DNA of 64,000 nt from Carettochelys insculpta. Its lineage: Eukaryota > Chordata > Testudines > Carettochelyidae. The position numbers and the translations under genes are program-made. The stretch spans positions 3,244,001-3,308,000 of the forward strand of contig NC_134167.1 of NCBI RefSeq assembly GCF_033958435.1, written 5' to 3'. Positions 23,663 to 36,011 of this stretch are shown here, piece by piece. Each line of letters starts with the position of its first letter. The stretch's first letter is position 1. The notes under the pieces were generated by a model. It had not been told where the DNA came from and did no database searches. It worked only from the letters and a program-made list of their open reading frames with translations.

Positions 23663-24372
23663 GGCTGCGTCTACACGTGCACGCTACTTCGAAGTAGCGG
23701 CAGTAACTTCGAAATAGCGCCCGTCACGTCTACACGTGTTGGGCGCTATTTCGAAGTTGAAATCGACGTTAGGCGGCGAGACGTCGAAGTCGCTAACCCC
23801 ATGAGCGGATGGGAATAGCGCCCTACTTCGACGTTCAACATCGAAGTAGGGACGTGTAGACGATCCGCGTCCCGCAACATCGAAATAGCGGGGTCCTCCA
23901 TGGCGGCCATCAGCTGGGGGGTTGAGAGATACTCTCTCTCCAGCCCTTGCGGGGCTCTGTGGTCACCGTGGGCAGCAGCCCTTAGCCCAGGGCTTCTGGC
24001 TGCTGCTGCTGCAGCTGGGGGTCCGTGCTGCATATACAGGGTCTGCAACTAGTTGTTGGCTCTGTGGATCTTGCACTGTTTAATGAAAGTGTGTCTGGGA
24101 GGGGCCCTTTAAGGGAGCGACTTGCTGTTGAGTCCGCCCCGTGACCCTGTCTGCAGCTGTGCCTGGCTCCCTTATTTCGATGTGTGCTACTTTGGCGTGT
24201 AGACGTTCCCTCGCTGTGCCTATTTCGATGTTGGGCTGAGCAACGTCGAAGTTGAACATCGACGTTGCCAGCCCTGGAGGACGTGTAGACGTTATTCATC
24301 GAAATAGCCTATTTCGATGTCGCAACATCGAAATAAGCTATTTCGAAGTTGGGTGCACGTGTAGACGTAGCC
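23663..24372. mobile_element. TTCGAA-rich inverted-repeat transposon, copy 1
   Basis: This 710-bp element begins GGCTGCGTCTACACGTGCAC and ends GTGCACGTGTAGACGTAGCC. It is flanked by a 3-bp duplication tct (23660-23662 and 24373-24375). Both ends are built of nested palindromes such as acttcgaagtag, atttcgaagt and tttcgatg. The centre (about 23890-24170) is unrelated G+C-rich DNA with ctccatggcggccatcagc and gggaggggccctttaaggga. A second copy of 711 bp lies at 36012. It has no intact transposase and is non-autonomous. The superfamily is not assigned: 3-bp duplications without a TWA preference do not clearly fit PIF/Harbinger. Confidence 0.88.
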
Positions 24373-24686
24373 TCTCAGTGCTAGGTTTATGAAGCCCAAG
24401 CTGGCCAACTCCAGCAGAAGTGTAGCAAAGCATTAAGGAACTAGTTTCATTTCTGACCTTAGATCCAGAAGATGAGAGTGAAGGGCAAAGGTTTCTCTAC
24501 TCGCCTTTGGGCTAAGCCATCTGTTCAGGGAGCTTCAAAGTAAAATTGGCTATGTATCTGGCTGCCATTGCTGGTGTATCTGAGAGCCTTGTGAACATTT
24601 CATGCATGAATCCTCCCAACTCCTCTATGAGGTGCTATTATCGCCCTATCAGAAACAGACTAAGTGACTTGCACAAGATGACACTT

Positions 24687-24836
24687 AAAAACAAAAAAGC
24701 AGTAAAGTAGCCCTTTAAAGACTAACGACATAATTTATTAGGTGATGAGCTTTCGTGGGAGAAACCCACTTCTTCAGCCCATAGCCAGACCAGAACAGAC
24801 TCAATATTTAAGGCACACAGAACCAAAAATAGTAAT
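24687..24836 (-). mobile_element. Short Penelope-like insertion with 13-bp duplication
   Basis: The insertion carries the antisense tail (aagcagtaaagtagcccttt, aaagactaac), the hammerhead-like arm (24749-24777) and inner sequence ending accaaaaatagtaat. The flanks are both caagatgacactt (24674-24686 and 24837-24849), although caag may belong to the element, leaving 9 certain bases. It interrupts a MIR. Confidence 0.85.
24749..24777 (-). ncRNA. Hammerhead-like motif in Penelope element
   Basis: CTGAAGA, extra A, GTGGG, loop TTTCT, CCCAC, GAAA, GC. Helix II is fully paired; loop differs from the usual TCTGT. Confidence 0.55.
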
Positions 24837-25017
24837 CAAGATGACACTTGCACAAGATGTCTGTGGCAGAGCAAGGAATTCAAGCCAGCTCTCCCAGATC
24901 CCAGGCGAATGACCTAACAACTAGCCCATACTAATGCGTGTCCTGGCAGTAAACAGCCCCTACAGGACATCCATCCGGGCAGCTGAAGGTAACAGTGTGG
25001 ATGTAAGTTTCAGAAGG

Positions 25018-25160
25018 GTAGCCTTCTCAGTCTGGTTCAGCAAAAGCAACAAGGGGTCCTGTGGCACCCCAAAAGGCTGACAAAGTGGGCTGCAGCCCAT
25101 GAAAGCTTAAGCCCAAATAAATTAGTGTTTAAGGTGCCACAGGACTCTGCATTGTTTTAG
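25018..25160 (+). mobile_element. Penelope-like fragment (decayed)
   Basis: The left part reads antisense (agaagggtagccttctcagt, aaggggtcctgtggcacccc). From about 25085 the sense arm follows (gggctgcagcccatgaaagc, ttaagcccaaataaattag, aaggtgccacaggactctgc). It is a compact palindrome of the same type as the better preserved copies. Confidence 0.6.
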
Positions 25161-26879
25161 AGGCTGTAATATACTTAGCATTCTAGCCAAAGTTTGATTA
25201 GGTACCATGTGACATTTTGATTAAAAACTAGAATTAAAAGAAGATGGCTAACAGTAGGTGTGCAAATGGAACTTTAACTGGAGAATGGTCAGGAAGAGGG
25301 GCTTTTCCAGGGGGACCAGTTCTTGGCCCCCCTCTGTAATATTTTTCTTAATACCCTTGAATGAAAACACGAAAATCACCACTGACAAAGTTGGTAGCTG
25401 ACACACAGACAAGGGAGCAGAGAGCAATGAAAAGGAGCAGTCACTGAACTGGGCTATACAGCTCACCTGGGCTCAGACAAACAACATGCATTTCAGTACA
25501 GCTAAATGTAAATGTGCACATGGCGGAACAAGGAATGTCAGCTCTACGCACAGGCTGGGAGGGTCTCTCCTGGGAAGTTGTCACTCTGAAAGAGACTTGA
25601 GGGAGTGTGCCGGGGCTGGGGAGGAGGCAGGGCGGGGAATCTTGGTAATCAGCTGAACGTGAGCTTCTAGTGTGACACCATGGTCAAAAGAGTGAGAGTG
25701 ACCCTGAGATGCAGAAACGGGGATTTCAGGCTGGTGCTGGCCCTCTGACAGGAATTTCGGGCCCCAAGACAGCACAGTGAATGCACCCCCCCTGCCCCTT
25801 TCCCTCAGAGCGACACGCCATCCCATGCCTAGGGAAACCCCAAGTGCCACCTCTCAATCAGAGGACCTATTGGTCGATCCAGCCTCATCCCCCACTTGTG
25901 GGAAGGTGTTCCTCCATCATAGCTCTGCCACCGGAGTCACCCCTGCCCAGCTCCTTCTCCGCCCCCCTGCCATCTGTGCCCCCCCATCAGTCCTGTGCCT
26001 CCCCTTGGCTCCATTCTCCCTTTCATCCCTGCTTGCCTCTGTCTCACCCCTCCACTCTTTTCCCTTCCCAGCCTAGTTCTCCCAGGCCCCTCAGTTCCAT
26101 GCCCAGTTACCTCAGAACTCTGCTTCTCCTTCTACTCCCAGCCTGGCTCTCCCCACTCACTCACACTGTCACAATCTCTGGGGTCCCCTCCCGCCCTGCA
26201 GCACCGCGGATCCAAGCTCCAGGGCTCCCCTTAGCAATTGCCTCCTGTCTCCCCTCCCTGGTGCAGGAACACTGTGGCCAGTTCCAGTGCCCACAATTCA
26301 GGGAAGATGTTGATAAACTGGAGCTGGTTCAGAGCACAGGCACAAGGAGAAAAGAAAATATAAACCTACAAGGATAAATTCAGCACTCAATCTATTCAGC
26401 TTAATGAAAAGAAGGTTCAAGGGTGACTTGACTACTGTCTGTAAGTGTAATGCATGGGGAGCAAATCTAGCTACGATAGGTCGACCAGGAGCTCAGGTCC
26501 AATGGCTGGAAGTTGAAGCTAGACAAATACAAAACTGGAAATAGGGGAACATTTTTAACAGTTGAGAGTAACTAACCATTTCAACAATTCACCCAAGGCA
26601 GTGGGGGATTCTCCATCACTCAGCATAGTTCATTTGTTGGTGGGTTTTCACCCTGAAAGACTGGCTCTAGGGATTCTCTCAGAGAAGCTCTGCAGCCAGT
26701 ATTGTACAGGAGATCAGAGTAATGGTTGCTTCCAGCCTGGGAACCTGTGAATGTTAAGTGCAGCATGTTCCAGCTGTGGTCCTTAAGCTCGGACAGTTAA
26801 GGATAACATAGGACCATTGAATGGCAGTTCTGTGCTACCTGGGAATTCAGAGCCAGGCAGGGATGTAAGAAATGCCGTA
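25161..26879. other. Intergenic DNA, pyrimidine-rich stretch
   Basis: 25780-26200 is strongly C+T rich on the plus strand and gives overlapping Pro/Ser/Leu-rich open frames in two frames (25781-26377 and 25777-26076). The composition explains the open frames; no domain is seen. Confidence 0.4.
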
Positions 26880-27095
26880 ATGGATGTAACCAGCACTCTC
26901 ACCCAGTTAGTAAAGCACTGAACTAGCATTCAGGAACCCTTCATTCTGGCCACTAGCTTGCAGGGTGATCTTGGGAAAGTCACATCCTTGCTCTGTGCCT
27001 CAGTTTTCCCATCTGTAAAATGGGATGATCCTGATCCCCTTCACATAGCACCATACAATTTACTGGTGCAAAGTGCTGTATACAGCTAGGAATTA
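26880..27095 (+). repeat. MIR/CORE-SINE
   Basis: A well preserved sense copy: gtgatcttgggaaagtcaca, ctctgtgcctcagttttccc, atctgtaaaatgggatgatc, followed by gcaaagtgctgtata. Confidence 0.8.
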
Positions 27096-28304
27096 TTTCT
27101 CTCCTTTAGTCCGGCACTCAGATGAACAGCATAAGGAAAGCCTTTTAGCACTCAGAGATGTATGGTGATGTATCCAAATTAGAAAGCTCCACACAGCACA
27201 CAGACACAGTATCCAGGCAATAAAGCAATAATCAGCAAAACCAAAAAGTTACAAGCCCTGAACAATGCAATCTGCACAGTCCAGCCATGGACAAGAACCA
27301 AGAGCTACAATATACAAAATTGCTTTAGACAAAAAATGTGCTTCTGTTCTAAGTAACTTATTCTGATTACAGCTCATGTTCTGATGACACAATCAGCACA
27401 GCCAGCAGGTCCCTGAAGTTCAGCCTCTTACAATGCTGCAGTGTTCTCCCATTTGTAACGGAGAAACAACCTAGTAGCAAACATAAGTGATAACTGTGCT
27501 GGGAGACAGAGTTGGAGGCTACAGGTGCCACGGCTGTTATTGTCTTGGTCCTTTCAAACTTGGAGACTACTGTAGCACCATGGGCCAGATTTACAATAAA
27601 AGCAGTCAGCACTATGTAGGCACCTAAGTAAAAGCCAGATTCTCCAGAATCCTCTGCATCCACGACAGGCATGAGATTTTCAGACACGCTCCCCACCCAT
27701 CATGCTGAGAATCTGGTCACTTTGGGGAATTTTGGGAATCTGGTCACTTTTGTTTCACAAACTTGAAAGTCTGACTTTACAGGACTAAGCCCACAGCCCT
27801 GCAGTCTTCCTCTTCAAGAAGTTAAATTCTCACAACAGGGTTTGGTAGACAATTTGGATTGTTTTCAGAGTCTGATTGTTAGAGCCACTTGTTGAAAGCT
27901 CAGTGGTGATTAAACTGAATCAGTTTAATCAGTAGCTGAATAAGAAGGTTAGGCACATTGATTAGAAAACTGCCCTGGCCTTCTCATTAACTGGCTCGGG
28001 AAGCCTGGCCCACAGCTCACAGCAGCAGGTTCACAGATGCCACACTTTATTTGGATGTTCCAATTAGACTAATCGTAAAAAAAATGCAACAAAAATGAAT
28101 TATGCATCAGTACAACTGTAATAATCTGCTGTACATTTGTACCTGCAGGTGAAGTTAGGCACCATCATGCAAGACACTTTACAAATACATAGCAGGAGCA
28201 CCCCAACTGTGAAGAGCTTTCATCCTAGAAATAGAAATGCACTAGGGAGCTCACATTCTAGAGAAGCACAGGCTGGGAGAGAGAGGCAGCTGCATTAGCT
28301 CCAT
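27096..28304. other. Intergenic DNA, no gene seen
   Basis: No exon recognised. A short direct repeat of gaatctggtcacttt occurs near 27708 and 27736. Confidence 0.4.
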
Positions 28305-28795
28305 TTTCATAGAACCATAGAAGACTAGAACTGGAAGGAACCTCAAGAGGCCATCAAATCCAGTCCCCCCTGCCCTCACAGCAGGACCAGGCACCATCTA
28401 GACCGTCCCTGACAGATGTTTATCTAACCTAATCTTAAATGTCTCCTTTGACGGAGATTCCACAAGCTCCAGAGGCAATTTATTCTGGTACTTGGCCATC
28501 CTGACAGTGAGGAGGTTTTTCCTAATGTCCAACCTAAACCCTGCTTGCTGCAACTTAAGCCCTTGTAACACCCCTTCAGGTATTTGAAAGCTGTTGTGTC
28601 CTGTCTCAATCTTCTCTTTTCCAAACTAAGCAAACCCAGTTCTTCCAGTTTTCCCTTACAGGTCATGTTTTCTAGACCTTTCATCATTTTGTTGCTCCTC
28701 TCTGGACCTTCTCCAATTTCTCCTCATCTTTCCTGGAACATGGTGCCCAGAACTGGAAACAATACTCACACTGAGGTTGCACTTTGAACTTTTAA
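28305..28795 (-). mobile_element. CR1 LINE 3' end
   Basis: On the minus strand this is a typical CR1 tail: agttctgggcaccatgttcc, ggagaaggtccagagaggag, caacaaaatgatgaaaggtc, ggaaaactggaagaactggg, ttggacattaggaaaaacct, ending ggttccttccagttctagtc and atggttctatg. Only the 3' non-coding end and perhaps the last codons are present (5' truncated, as usual for CR1). Confidence 0.9.
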
Positions 28796-29739
28796 GCCTA
28801 TGTGACTTATACACAGGCCATACATGAAAGCTGATCTGGGAACTGAGCACAGATCTCCCAAATGCCTTTACCCCCAAAGCAATCCTTTCATAGCTGTTAC
28901 TTGGGGTTTCTAACATCTTGGGATCCTCAGTCACCTCTTTCAGTGCAAAAATGCACGGTAGGCCAATTTTCCTTTCTTCTTCCTCAGCTGGACTCTTTCC
29001 TTGGATACTGCTGTCTTCCAAAGAGGATCAGGCTTTAATTGGACTGCTGCAGCCCTCAGGTACTGGGCACAAGGGTAAAACATACCCCTGTGCCAGGATG
29101 AACCATCTTCCCATGAAACACCAGCAAGTTTCACAACACTACCAAGTCCTGCAGTAGGAAACAACCACCAAGGGATTCACATGAGCCTGGTAAACACAGC
29201 TTGGGTGGAGGCGCAAAAGGCTCTGTCACTGCCTGTGGGGAAAATTGAAATTCTCATCTGAAAAGGGTTTGCCACGCATAGCTACAGCAGACTAATTACT
29301 TATGTCAATAAGCCTTGAGACAAGGGTGAAAGCATCTGGGGTGGAGAGTGCACCTACTTTGGATCAGCTTTGCACAACAATCTGGTGGTTGGCTTGAAGT
29401 TCCCACAGCTTTCTTCATCTGAGGAGCTTAGACTATCCCCCAAAGACTGTCCATATACATGGCCTGTGCAGAGGTAGTGTGGAGCTGACATTAAGTTTCT
29501 ATCTCAGCTCTGTTCCCAGCGTTAGTGTAATTGTGGTAATGGGGACATGGACAGATGGACTGCACTTTTCTATAGCTATTTGCTACTTTTCAGGGGACGT
29601 AGGAAGCAGACAAAGTTAGAGCAGCCTCAAGGCTGCTGTAGGTTACACAAGGAGCCTAGCATGACCCTTCACTGCTTTAGAATAGGAGATGCACACAGGT
29701 GTCAAAAAAGGGAAGGAACTGGGGTGACTGGGAAACAGA
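28796..29739. other. Intergenic DNA, no gene seen
   Basis: Directly abuts the 5' end of the CR1. The open frame 28656-29021 on the minus strand runs from here into the CR1 and is not a gene. Confidence 0.4.
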
Positions 29740-29813
29740 TCAAAAGAATTAGTCAAGGTCACAAAGCTGGGAGTAGAACCCAAGAGTCCCTGAATCCCAG
29801 CTGTCTCCAATAC
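29740..29813 (-). repeat. MIR-like fragment
   Basis: Antisense MIR motif: attagtcaaggtcacaaagc, tgggagtagaacccaagagt, ccctgaatcccagctgtct. It is the target of the next Penelope-like insertion. Confidence 0.55.
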
Positions 29814-29825
29814 TCTACAAACACA

Positions 29826-30025
29826 AGTATCAGAGAGGTAGCTGAGTTAGTCTGTATCTTCAAAAACAACAAGAAGTCCTGTGGCACCTTATAAACTAAC
29901 AGATACTTTGGAGCATAAGCTTTCGTGGACAAAGATCCGCTTCGTCAGATGCATCCTTTGCCCATGAAAGCTTATGCTCAAAAATATCTGTTAGTCTGTA
30001 AGGTGCCACAGTACTTCTTGTTGTT
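29826..30025. mobile_element. Penelope-like palindromic insertion (200 bp)
   Basis: The left arm is long and antisense, from agtatcagagaggtagctga and tagtctgtatcttcaaaaac through aagtcctgtggcacctt. The right arm is sense (catgaaagcttatgctcaaa, aatatctgttagtctgtaag, gtgccacagtacttcttgtt) and truncated. Flanks tctacaaacaca (29814-29825) and tctacaaacata (30026-30037) match at 11 of 12. The antisense arm has the hammerhead-like core. Confidence 0.88.
29911..29948 (-). ncRNA. Hammerhead-like motif in Penelope element
   Basis: CTGACGA, extra A, GCGGA, loop TCTTTG, TCCAC, GAAA, then GC-TTAT-GC and TC. One helix II position is mismatched. The short helix III closed by a four-base loop is preserved. 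N7 is C. Confidence 0.5.
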
Positions 30026-30037
30026 TCTACAAACATA

Positions 30038-30769
30038 GTAACTGATCACACTTCAGAAGGAGCCAATCCTACTTTGAGTGAGTGGTGCACTTCAGCGCAG
30101 GCAACAATGCCAGACTTTCCCCTTGAGCAATTTTGCTTTCAGCTTGTTAGAAACAAACAGAACGTGGGATTATCAGGCCCTTTATGCCAGCAAGATAGTA
30201 TTAATCCTCTTCAGAGGCTTAGAGGGCTGAAGCTGCCAGGATCCATGCCAATACATATCTTACTTGTTTTCTTCTAGCTGTTGCCATGTTCAAGGAGTTG
30301 GGGATGTGAAATCCTCCTTTCAAAAGAGGAATTTTCATGTTGAAATAGAATTTCTGGGATCTGCAGGTCACCTGTCTCTCCATTCAAATGTTCATGCTAC
30401 TGCCAGCCAAAAGGTACATGCAGGCATGAAAATTGGCTGATACTCTCATCAGGAGTAGCTGAGAAATATCACCTGGTGTCATTCAGCCAGAAATCTCACA
30501 CATTCTTTAAGCTTTAAAGGTTCTCCCTTAGCTTTGTTCCCAATCTAAGTGATGCATTGGAGATGCAGACTGGGGGACTGCACTTCCCTCTAGCTATTTT
30601 CTATGGGACATGGGAAGCAGAGCACAAGCACTAGTTACATCAGGAGCCAAGCAGACATTTTCACAGCTTCAAAACATGGGAAGCGCACAGTTGTCAAAAA
30701 AGGGAAGGGGGTGGGAGGAAACTGGGAAGAAGGCAGACCTCTTCTCCACCAGGAGGGAGAAAAATAAAA
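30038..30769. other. Intergenic DNA, no gene seen
   Basis: No exon was recognised. 30540-30630 and 29520-29610 share similar wording (tgcacttt/tccctctagctatttt...tgggacatgggaagcagac), suggesting an unrecognised diverged repeat or local duplication about 1 kb apart. Confidence 0.4.
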
Positions 30770-30905
30770 TCATCCCCTTTTATAGACGGTCCAGAGGGGA
30801 ACATAGGCACAGACAAATAAGAACACACACTGCTTCTACAGCAGAGCCAGAAACAGGACTCAGGTCCTGGATACCCTATTCTTCTGTGCTAGGCAGTAGC
30901 CCACA
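30770..30905 (-). repeat. MIR-like fragment
   Basis: Antisense MIR-like order: ccttttatagacggtccaga, cataggcacagacaaataag, then agccagaaacaggactcagg, cctattcttctgtgctaggc. Diverged. Confidence 0.45.
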
Positions 30906-33900
30906 ATTCTCTGCTCCCCCAATATTGTTCAACTGATTAACATTTTTCTACAGGAAGCTAGCATACATTCCGTACTGGTTCTGGCTTCATCATCATTTCT
31001 ACTAACTACTTATTCAGGGTCAAGTCCTTACATTAATAATATAAGAACCCTTGAATCTGTGTAGCACTATATAACAACTAAATATTATTCTCCTCCTTCC
31101 ATTTAAGCCAGTGGCACACCTCCCTTTGATTTCAGGATTAAGCACTAAATGCATTGTATATTCCCCAAATTCTTCATGACTGGGAGCCTGAGAAGACATG
31201 GTGCTTCCTTGGAACCTCTTCTCTGACACGTGGCCTCCCTGCCACGCTGAACCTGACCGCTGGCTGTAGCACAGGAGTTAGGAGCGTGTGTGTCAGGGGA
31301 GAGGAGGATCCTGCAGCATGCCTCACTTTTGGGTCCTGTCTCTCCACAGCTTGCCCTGCGTCTGGAGTCCCAGCACCCGCCCAGCGCCCTGCAGCCACCT
31401 GAACTTCGGGGGTGCAGAAAGTGCCAGGGAGGGAGGGAGAAGCTCAGTACTCCCACCCTAAAATTTGTTCCAGTGCCGCCGGCAGCCTCTGCCATATCTC
31501 ATCCCACCTAATAAATGTGGGAGTCTCTGATGTCCTACACTACTCGTTAAGACTGCTTGTTATTTGTGAAGCTACAGACTGAACCGGCTATTCCTCCTTC
31601 GCCCCCAGGGACGACAGTTGAGTCCATGACTTTGGTGTCTAGCAGAGTTATGTAGTTAAGCCCGCAGGTTCATCTGTGGAAGGCGTTGTGCACATTTCCT
31701 TTGAGACAAGGCCTGAACGATCGGCTATGGAGTAATCACTCTGAAAAGCGATAAAGGACAATAATCACACTTCCATCCATCTGTGAACAATGCTTAGGAA
31801 TCCATTTCCCCTTGTATTTAGCTGTGACACTGATTCCCTTTCCCAGACCTCAAGAGAGGGTTTTGGCATTTGAAACCAACGATGTATTCATCTGCTGTCT
31901 CTCGTCTTATGCTTAGATTGTAATGTATTTGGGGACAGGAATTTATTTTCTGTGTGCATACAGCACCTTGCACCATTAGAAGCACTAGGCATACATTAGT
32001 ACCCAAGTGTTACAGTAATTCTACTAATAATCAACCAACAAATCAGATAAGACCATTGAGACATCTGGTCTAGTCTCTTGTTCTCTGAAAGTAGCCAGAG
32101 CCTTATGCTTGGGAATCAAAGGGCAAAGAAATCACATCTTGGACACTGCTTCCTCCTTAACCGAGTACTTCCTTCCTGCTTCCTAGAAGTGATCTGTTTT
32201 TGCCCAGGATCTGGGATCAGAAGGTGACATACTCGTGGGAACATTTTGCCTGACTTGGTATTTCTACAGACAGTCTTTCAGTTCCTCTGAGATCTCTTCC
32301 ATTATTTGGTGAGCTAACAGGATTTTACCCCTCCCTGGTCTTTTGCTGGGTATTAGCAGTACGTCAAACCACCAGGCCTTCTATTTGTTCTAATGAAAAG
32401 AGGAATTACTGTCATACTTATCTAATAAAATTTATTTCATCATGTTCACCTCATTGGCAAGGCAGACCCTGGGGCACAGATCAAAATCAACTCCTCTGCA
32501 TATAGCTTGTTAGAGAGCTACTTGGAAAAGGATATTTTTAGAAGCACATACAGAAAGAAATAAAAAAGCATTCCAGCTGCCACGCAAACAAACAACCACT
32601 TGGATTATATCTCCTTGTGGTTTTCAGTTTCTAAGGGGAAGGACAGGAACTCTGAGCATTTCTCTGCTTAGCCAGTTTCCTTCTGACTACTAGAAGCAGC
32701 TTTGTTCATAGCTTACCAGCAAATTAAGGAAAGCAAAAGTAAACCCCACAGCGAAACGCTGGTCCCTAACATATAACATACTGCAGCAACAGCAGTGAAA
32801 ACAGCACAGGCTGGACTTCAGTGTGTGTGGGCTGGGTAGCTAAGTACGTGCCAACCTCGCATTACTCACCTGGAATCCCATGCTGCACTATCTGCACTAG
32901 CCAGATTCAAGCTAACTTGCGTAGGTTAGTCCATGTCCAGTTATTGCTATGAGGACATGCCAACAGGTGCACCCTCTACAGCAAACAGAAATCAAGGGTT
33001 TTAAACTAGGGATGACTGAAATGTCCATCTTCTCCTTTCAGCCCCATTCAGTAGCGCACTGTAGGGGCACATTCTCGTATCATTGTCAGTGTATTTACAG
33101 TGGCATCTGAGCACTAAACGCAGTCACCAGTGAGACTGGGAAGTAAGCAGAGGTGGTACTTTTAAATTATCATCATTATGTCTTTGGGTCAACACTCTAT
33201 TGGGAGGAATGAGGCACATCAAGGTTATCATTTCCGGCTGCCCGCAAATTCAGGCCCACACTCTCACACCAGGTCACATTTTTTAAGGTTATCGTCTCAC
33301 TGGTAAGAGCTAGAGACTTCCTGGAACACATGACAGGAGCCATAAAATGAAGTTATGGTCTGCAACTCTGCTCCAGGTGGACAACAGTAACGAGGAATGG
33401 CAAAACAATCGGTAGTGAGTTGCGCTGACTTTCTCCCAGATTCTGCAGTGTGATCTAGTTCTCTCTTCCTTGGAATTCCCACACCACTCTCTCTTTCAAC
33501 CAGCTTCATCAGAGGGCTGGTAGAGTTACATGTACATCACTCTGGATTCAGACCTAAGGCCTTATGAGGGCTGAATCCAATATCAAAGTAGACCTTATTT
33601 CATTCTTACCTGACTCATGCCCACTACGGTGACCTCCCCCAGCTCCAAAAAACATCCCATTATGGGGAAAATCTTCCTGATTACGGGGCAATAGGACCAG
33701 AGGCCAACAGTTCTGAAGCTGAGGATGCGCTTGCTGGTAAAAAGGGCTGCACTGACACCCATGGAGTCATAGGCCCAGTGGGGCACGTGGCCATATTGGT
33801 ATAGCTCTAATGTGTTTTCAAGTGCCCCCAGGGAGCAGCATTCACCTCTGTTTCAAGACAAATAAATACCTGGACCTCACTCCCCTTTGGCTTCCACCAA

Positions 33901-36008
33901 GGCCAATCAGGAGAACAGCACCCTGCAGACAGCAGAGCTGAATTAGTATAAAACTGGGAGGAGAGGGAGCACAGAACCAGCCCCTGGAGCCCTCTGCATT
34001 TCCCTCCTGCAGAGGCAGCATGCAGGGTTCCCTCCTAACCCCCTCCCCTGCAAACCTTGGCAAGAACCTCTGTCGGGCACGAGCAGAGCTCCTGACGCTC
34101 CCCAGCGTCTCCTAGAATTCACTTTCTCAAATACAACCACCATGGCCACATGCAGGCACCAGAGGCTTCTCTGGTGGCCACAGTCTCTTGGGTGGTGAGT
34201 GGGGGATGGGAGGAGGGAGTGGCAGCTCCTCCCCCAGGGCTGCCAACAGTGATTGGGCCCTGCCCTTGTCTGGAGTCTGCTGCAGGCATCCCCTATGAAT
34301 TCCCATTTTCCTGGGGCAGGTGGGGCTCAGGATTCCAGTTTTACCTCTGGGGTAGCAGGCAGCAACCTCTGGACATAGGGTGGTGGGGTACGGTGCCTGG
34401 CTGTAGGTTTTCAGCGTGGACACCAAGCTCCCCCACCCACCCCATCACTGCTGGCCCCTGCTGTCTGCTGCGACCTCTCACCCATTCTCCCGTTGTCTCT
34501 GGCCCCCTAAATACTCCCTACCCTATTCCTCATCCAAGGCGTAATTTGTCAAGTTTCACCTTTATTGAATTACGTCCTTCTTCTTTCCAGAATAGCATCA
34601 TTGATACCCTCTCCCCTGTTCAGACACATTGCTTGCTGGGCCTTGTTTACCCTGGCCCGCATCTTTGATCTACTTCAGCTACGTAAATCCTGTAGCTGAA
34701 GTCAATGTACATACCACAGCATCTTACATGCAGTAAGGTCAACAGGGCCTGCTCTCCTGTCAAGGCCAGCTACTCTTTTCGTCTTGGTTGAGTACCAGCA
34801 TTGTCAGGAGCAAGCTCAGAGACTGATTTATTGAGTCTAGTGTAGATGAGATAAATCAACAGCTGGAGGGTTGATCTCTGCTGTGTCGATCCACCACACA
34901 GTGGAGAAAAGGCCTCAGTCTGCTCAATATTCCAGACCCAGAGTGGAGTGATTCCAGATTTGTACTGGTTTAATTGGAAGCAGCATCATGGCCCATGGCT
35001 CCATTTTGTTGGCCTATAGCCTGACCCTCAGTCTTGTAAAGGGCAGAGATGCACATAGCCAAATACATTTTCAGTCTCCCTGTTGACAGAATAAGGTTGC
35101 AGGTATGACCAGAAATCTTTTTGCACTCTGTACGCTGTATCTTGTCATCCAAGGTAAATATGCAGCTCTGTGAACCTTCAAGAGGAGGGGAAGGGAAGAT
35201 ATTTGCTTTTTCGTTCCATTCCCTCTAAGGCCGGAATAATATTTGATGAGAAACAAAGAATGGAACAAACTAGATGATAATCACATACGGTGAACAAACA
35301 CTGCTCAGATCCTGGGTTGGTCAAATGACAAAGTCTGCAGAATTCAACTGATAGAACTTTGGCAGCCTGGGACAGGAATAGTTGTACATGTCCATTAACT
35401 GGTACAGCATGTAGATACTTGATCAGTCATGGGTGGATGACAATTCTTTTGCAGCAAGGGGACATGGATCTCTTACCTCCCGGGTCCATTCAACTCCACG
35501 GAGAATTCTCCTAGTAGCAAGGACAGACTAATGATGGTAATACCTGACTCTCAGATGGCCTGCATCTTATTTGCACTAGTCTAAGGTGGGTGTAAAATGC
35601 ACCCCAATCAGGCCAATAGCATTTAGCTTGTACTCTGTACTAGCACAATGAGACAGACCATCTATGCCAATAGGCTCAGTGTTTCCTTGTATTTCCATCA
35701 GTCTGCACCATCTCAACTTATGCATAAATTGTAAATGCTTTGGGGGAAGGGACTCTCCTTTTGTTCTGTTTGTACACCACCTAGCATAACGGGACATCAG
35801 TTCATGAGTAGATTTCCTAGCCATTATGGTAATATGAATATTAATAACACAACTTTCACTTAGGGTTGTTAAGCAGTAAGCACACCGGTAAGCATGAGGC
35901 TTAGTAGTAAACCAGTTAACCAGCCCTTGCTGGTGAACTCTGGCAGTAGCCAGCTGCACCAGGTGCCTGTAGTCCAGGTAGTGGGACCTTACAGCCATGG
36001 TGGGACCT
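30906..36008. other. Intergenic DNA, no gene seen
   Basis: About 5 kb without a recognisable exon. 34800-34910 contains gtctagtgtagatgagataa and gctgtgtcgatccacca, which look like the remains of another gtgtagac-type inverted-repeat element, but ends could not be set. The open frames 34150-34668 and 35576-35998 have no domain. Confidence 0.4.
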
Positions 36009-36011
36009 CAG

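Larger units (their letters stand above)
24590..24935 (-). repeat. MIR/CORE-SINE relic split by Penelope insertion
   Basis: Antisense MIR signature before and after the insertion: tatgaggtgctattatcgcc, agtgacttgcacaagatgac, then gtctgtggcagagcaaggaa, ttcaagccagctctcccaga. The 150-bp insertion at 24687-24836 separates the two parts. Confidence 0.65.

Noticed and set aside
25777..26377. Pro/Ser/Leu-rich open frames of 99 and 198 codons
   Set aside because: The C+T-rich composition keeps two overlapping frames open at once. No domain, promoter or splice signals are visible.
34150..34668. 172-codon open frame
   Set aside because: No recognisable domain, unusual Trp/Gly/Pro composition, and a 99-codon frame on the opposite strand overlaps it.
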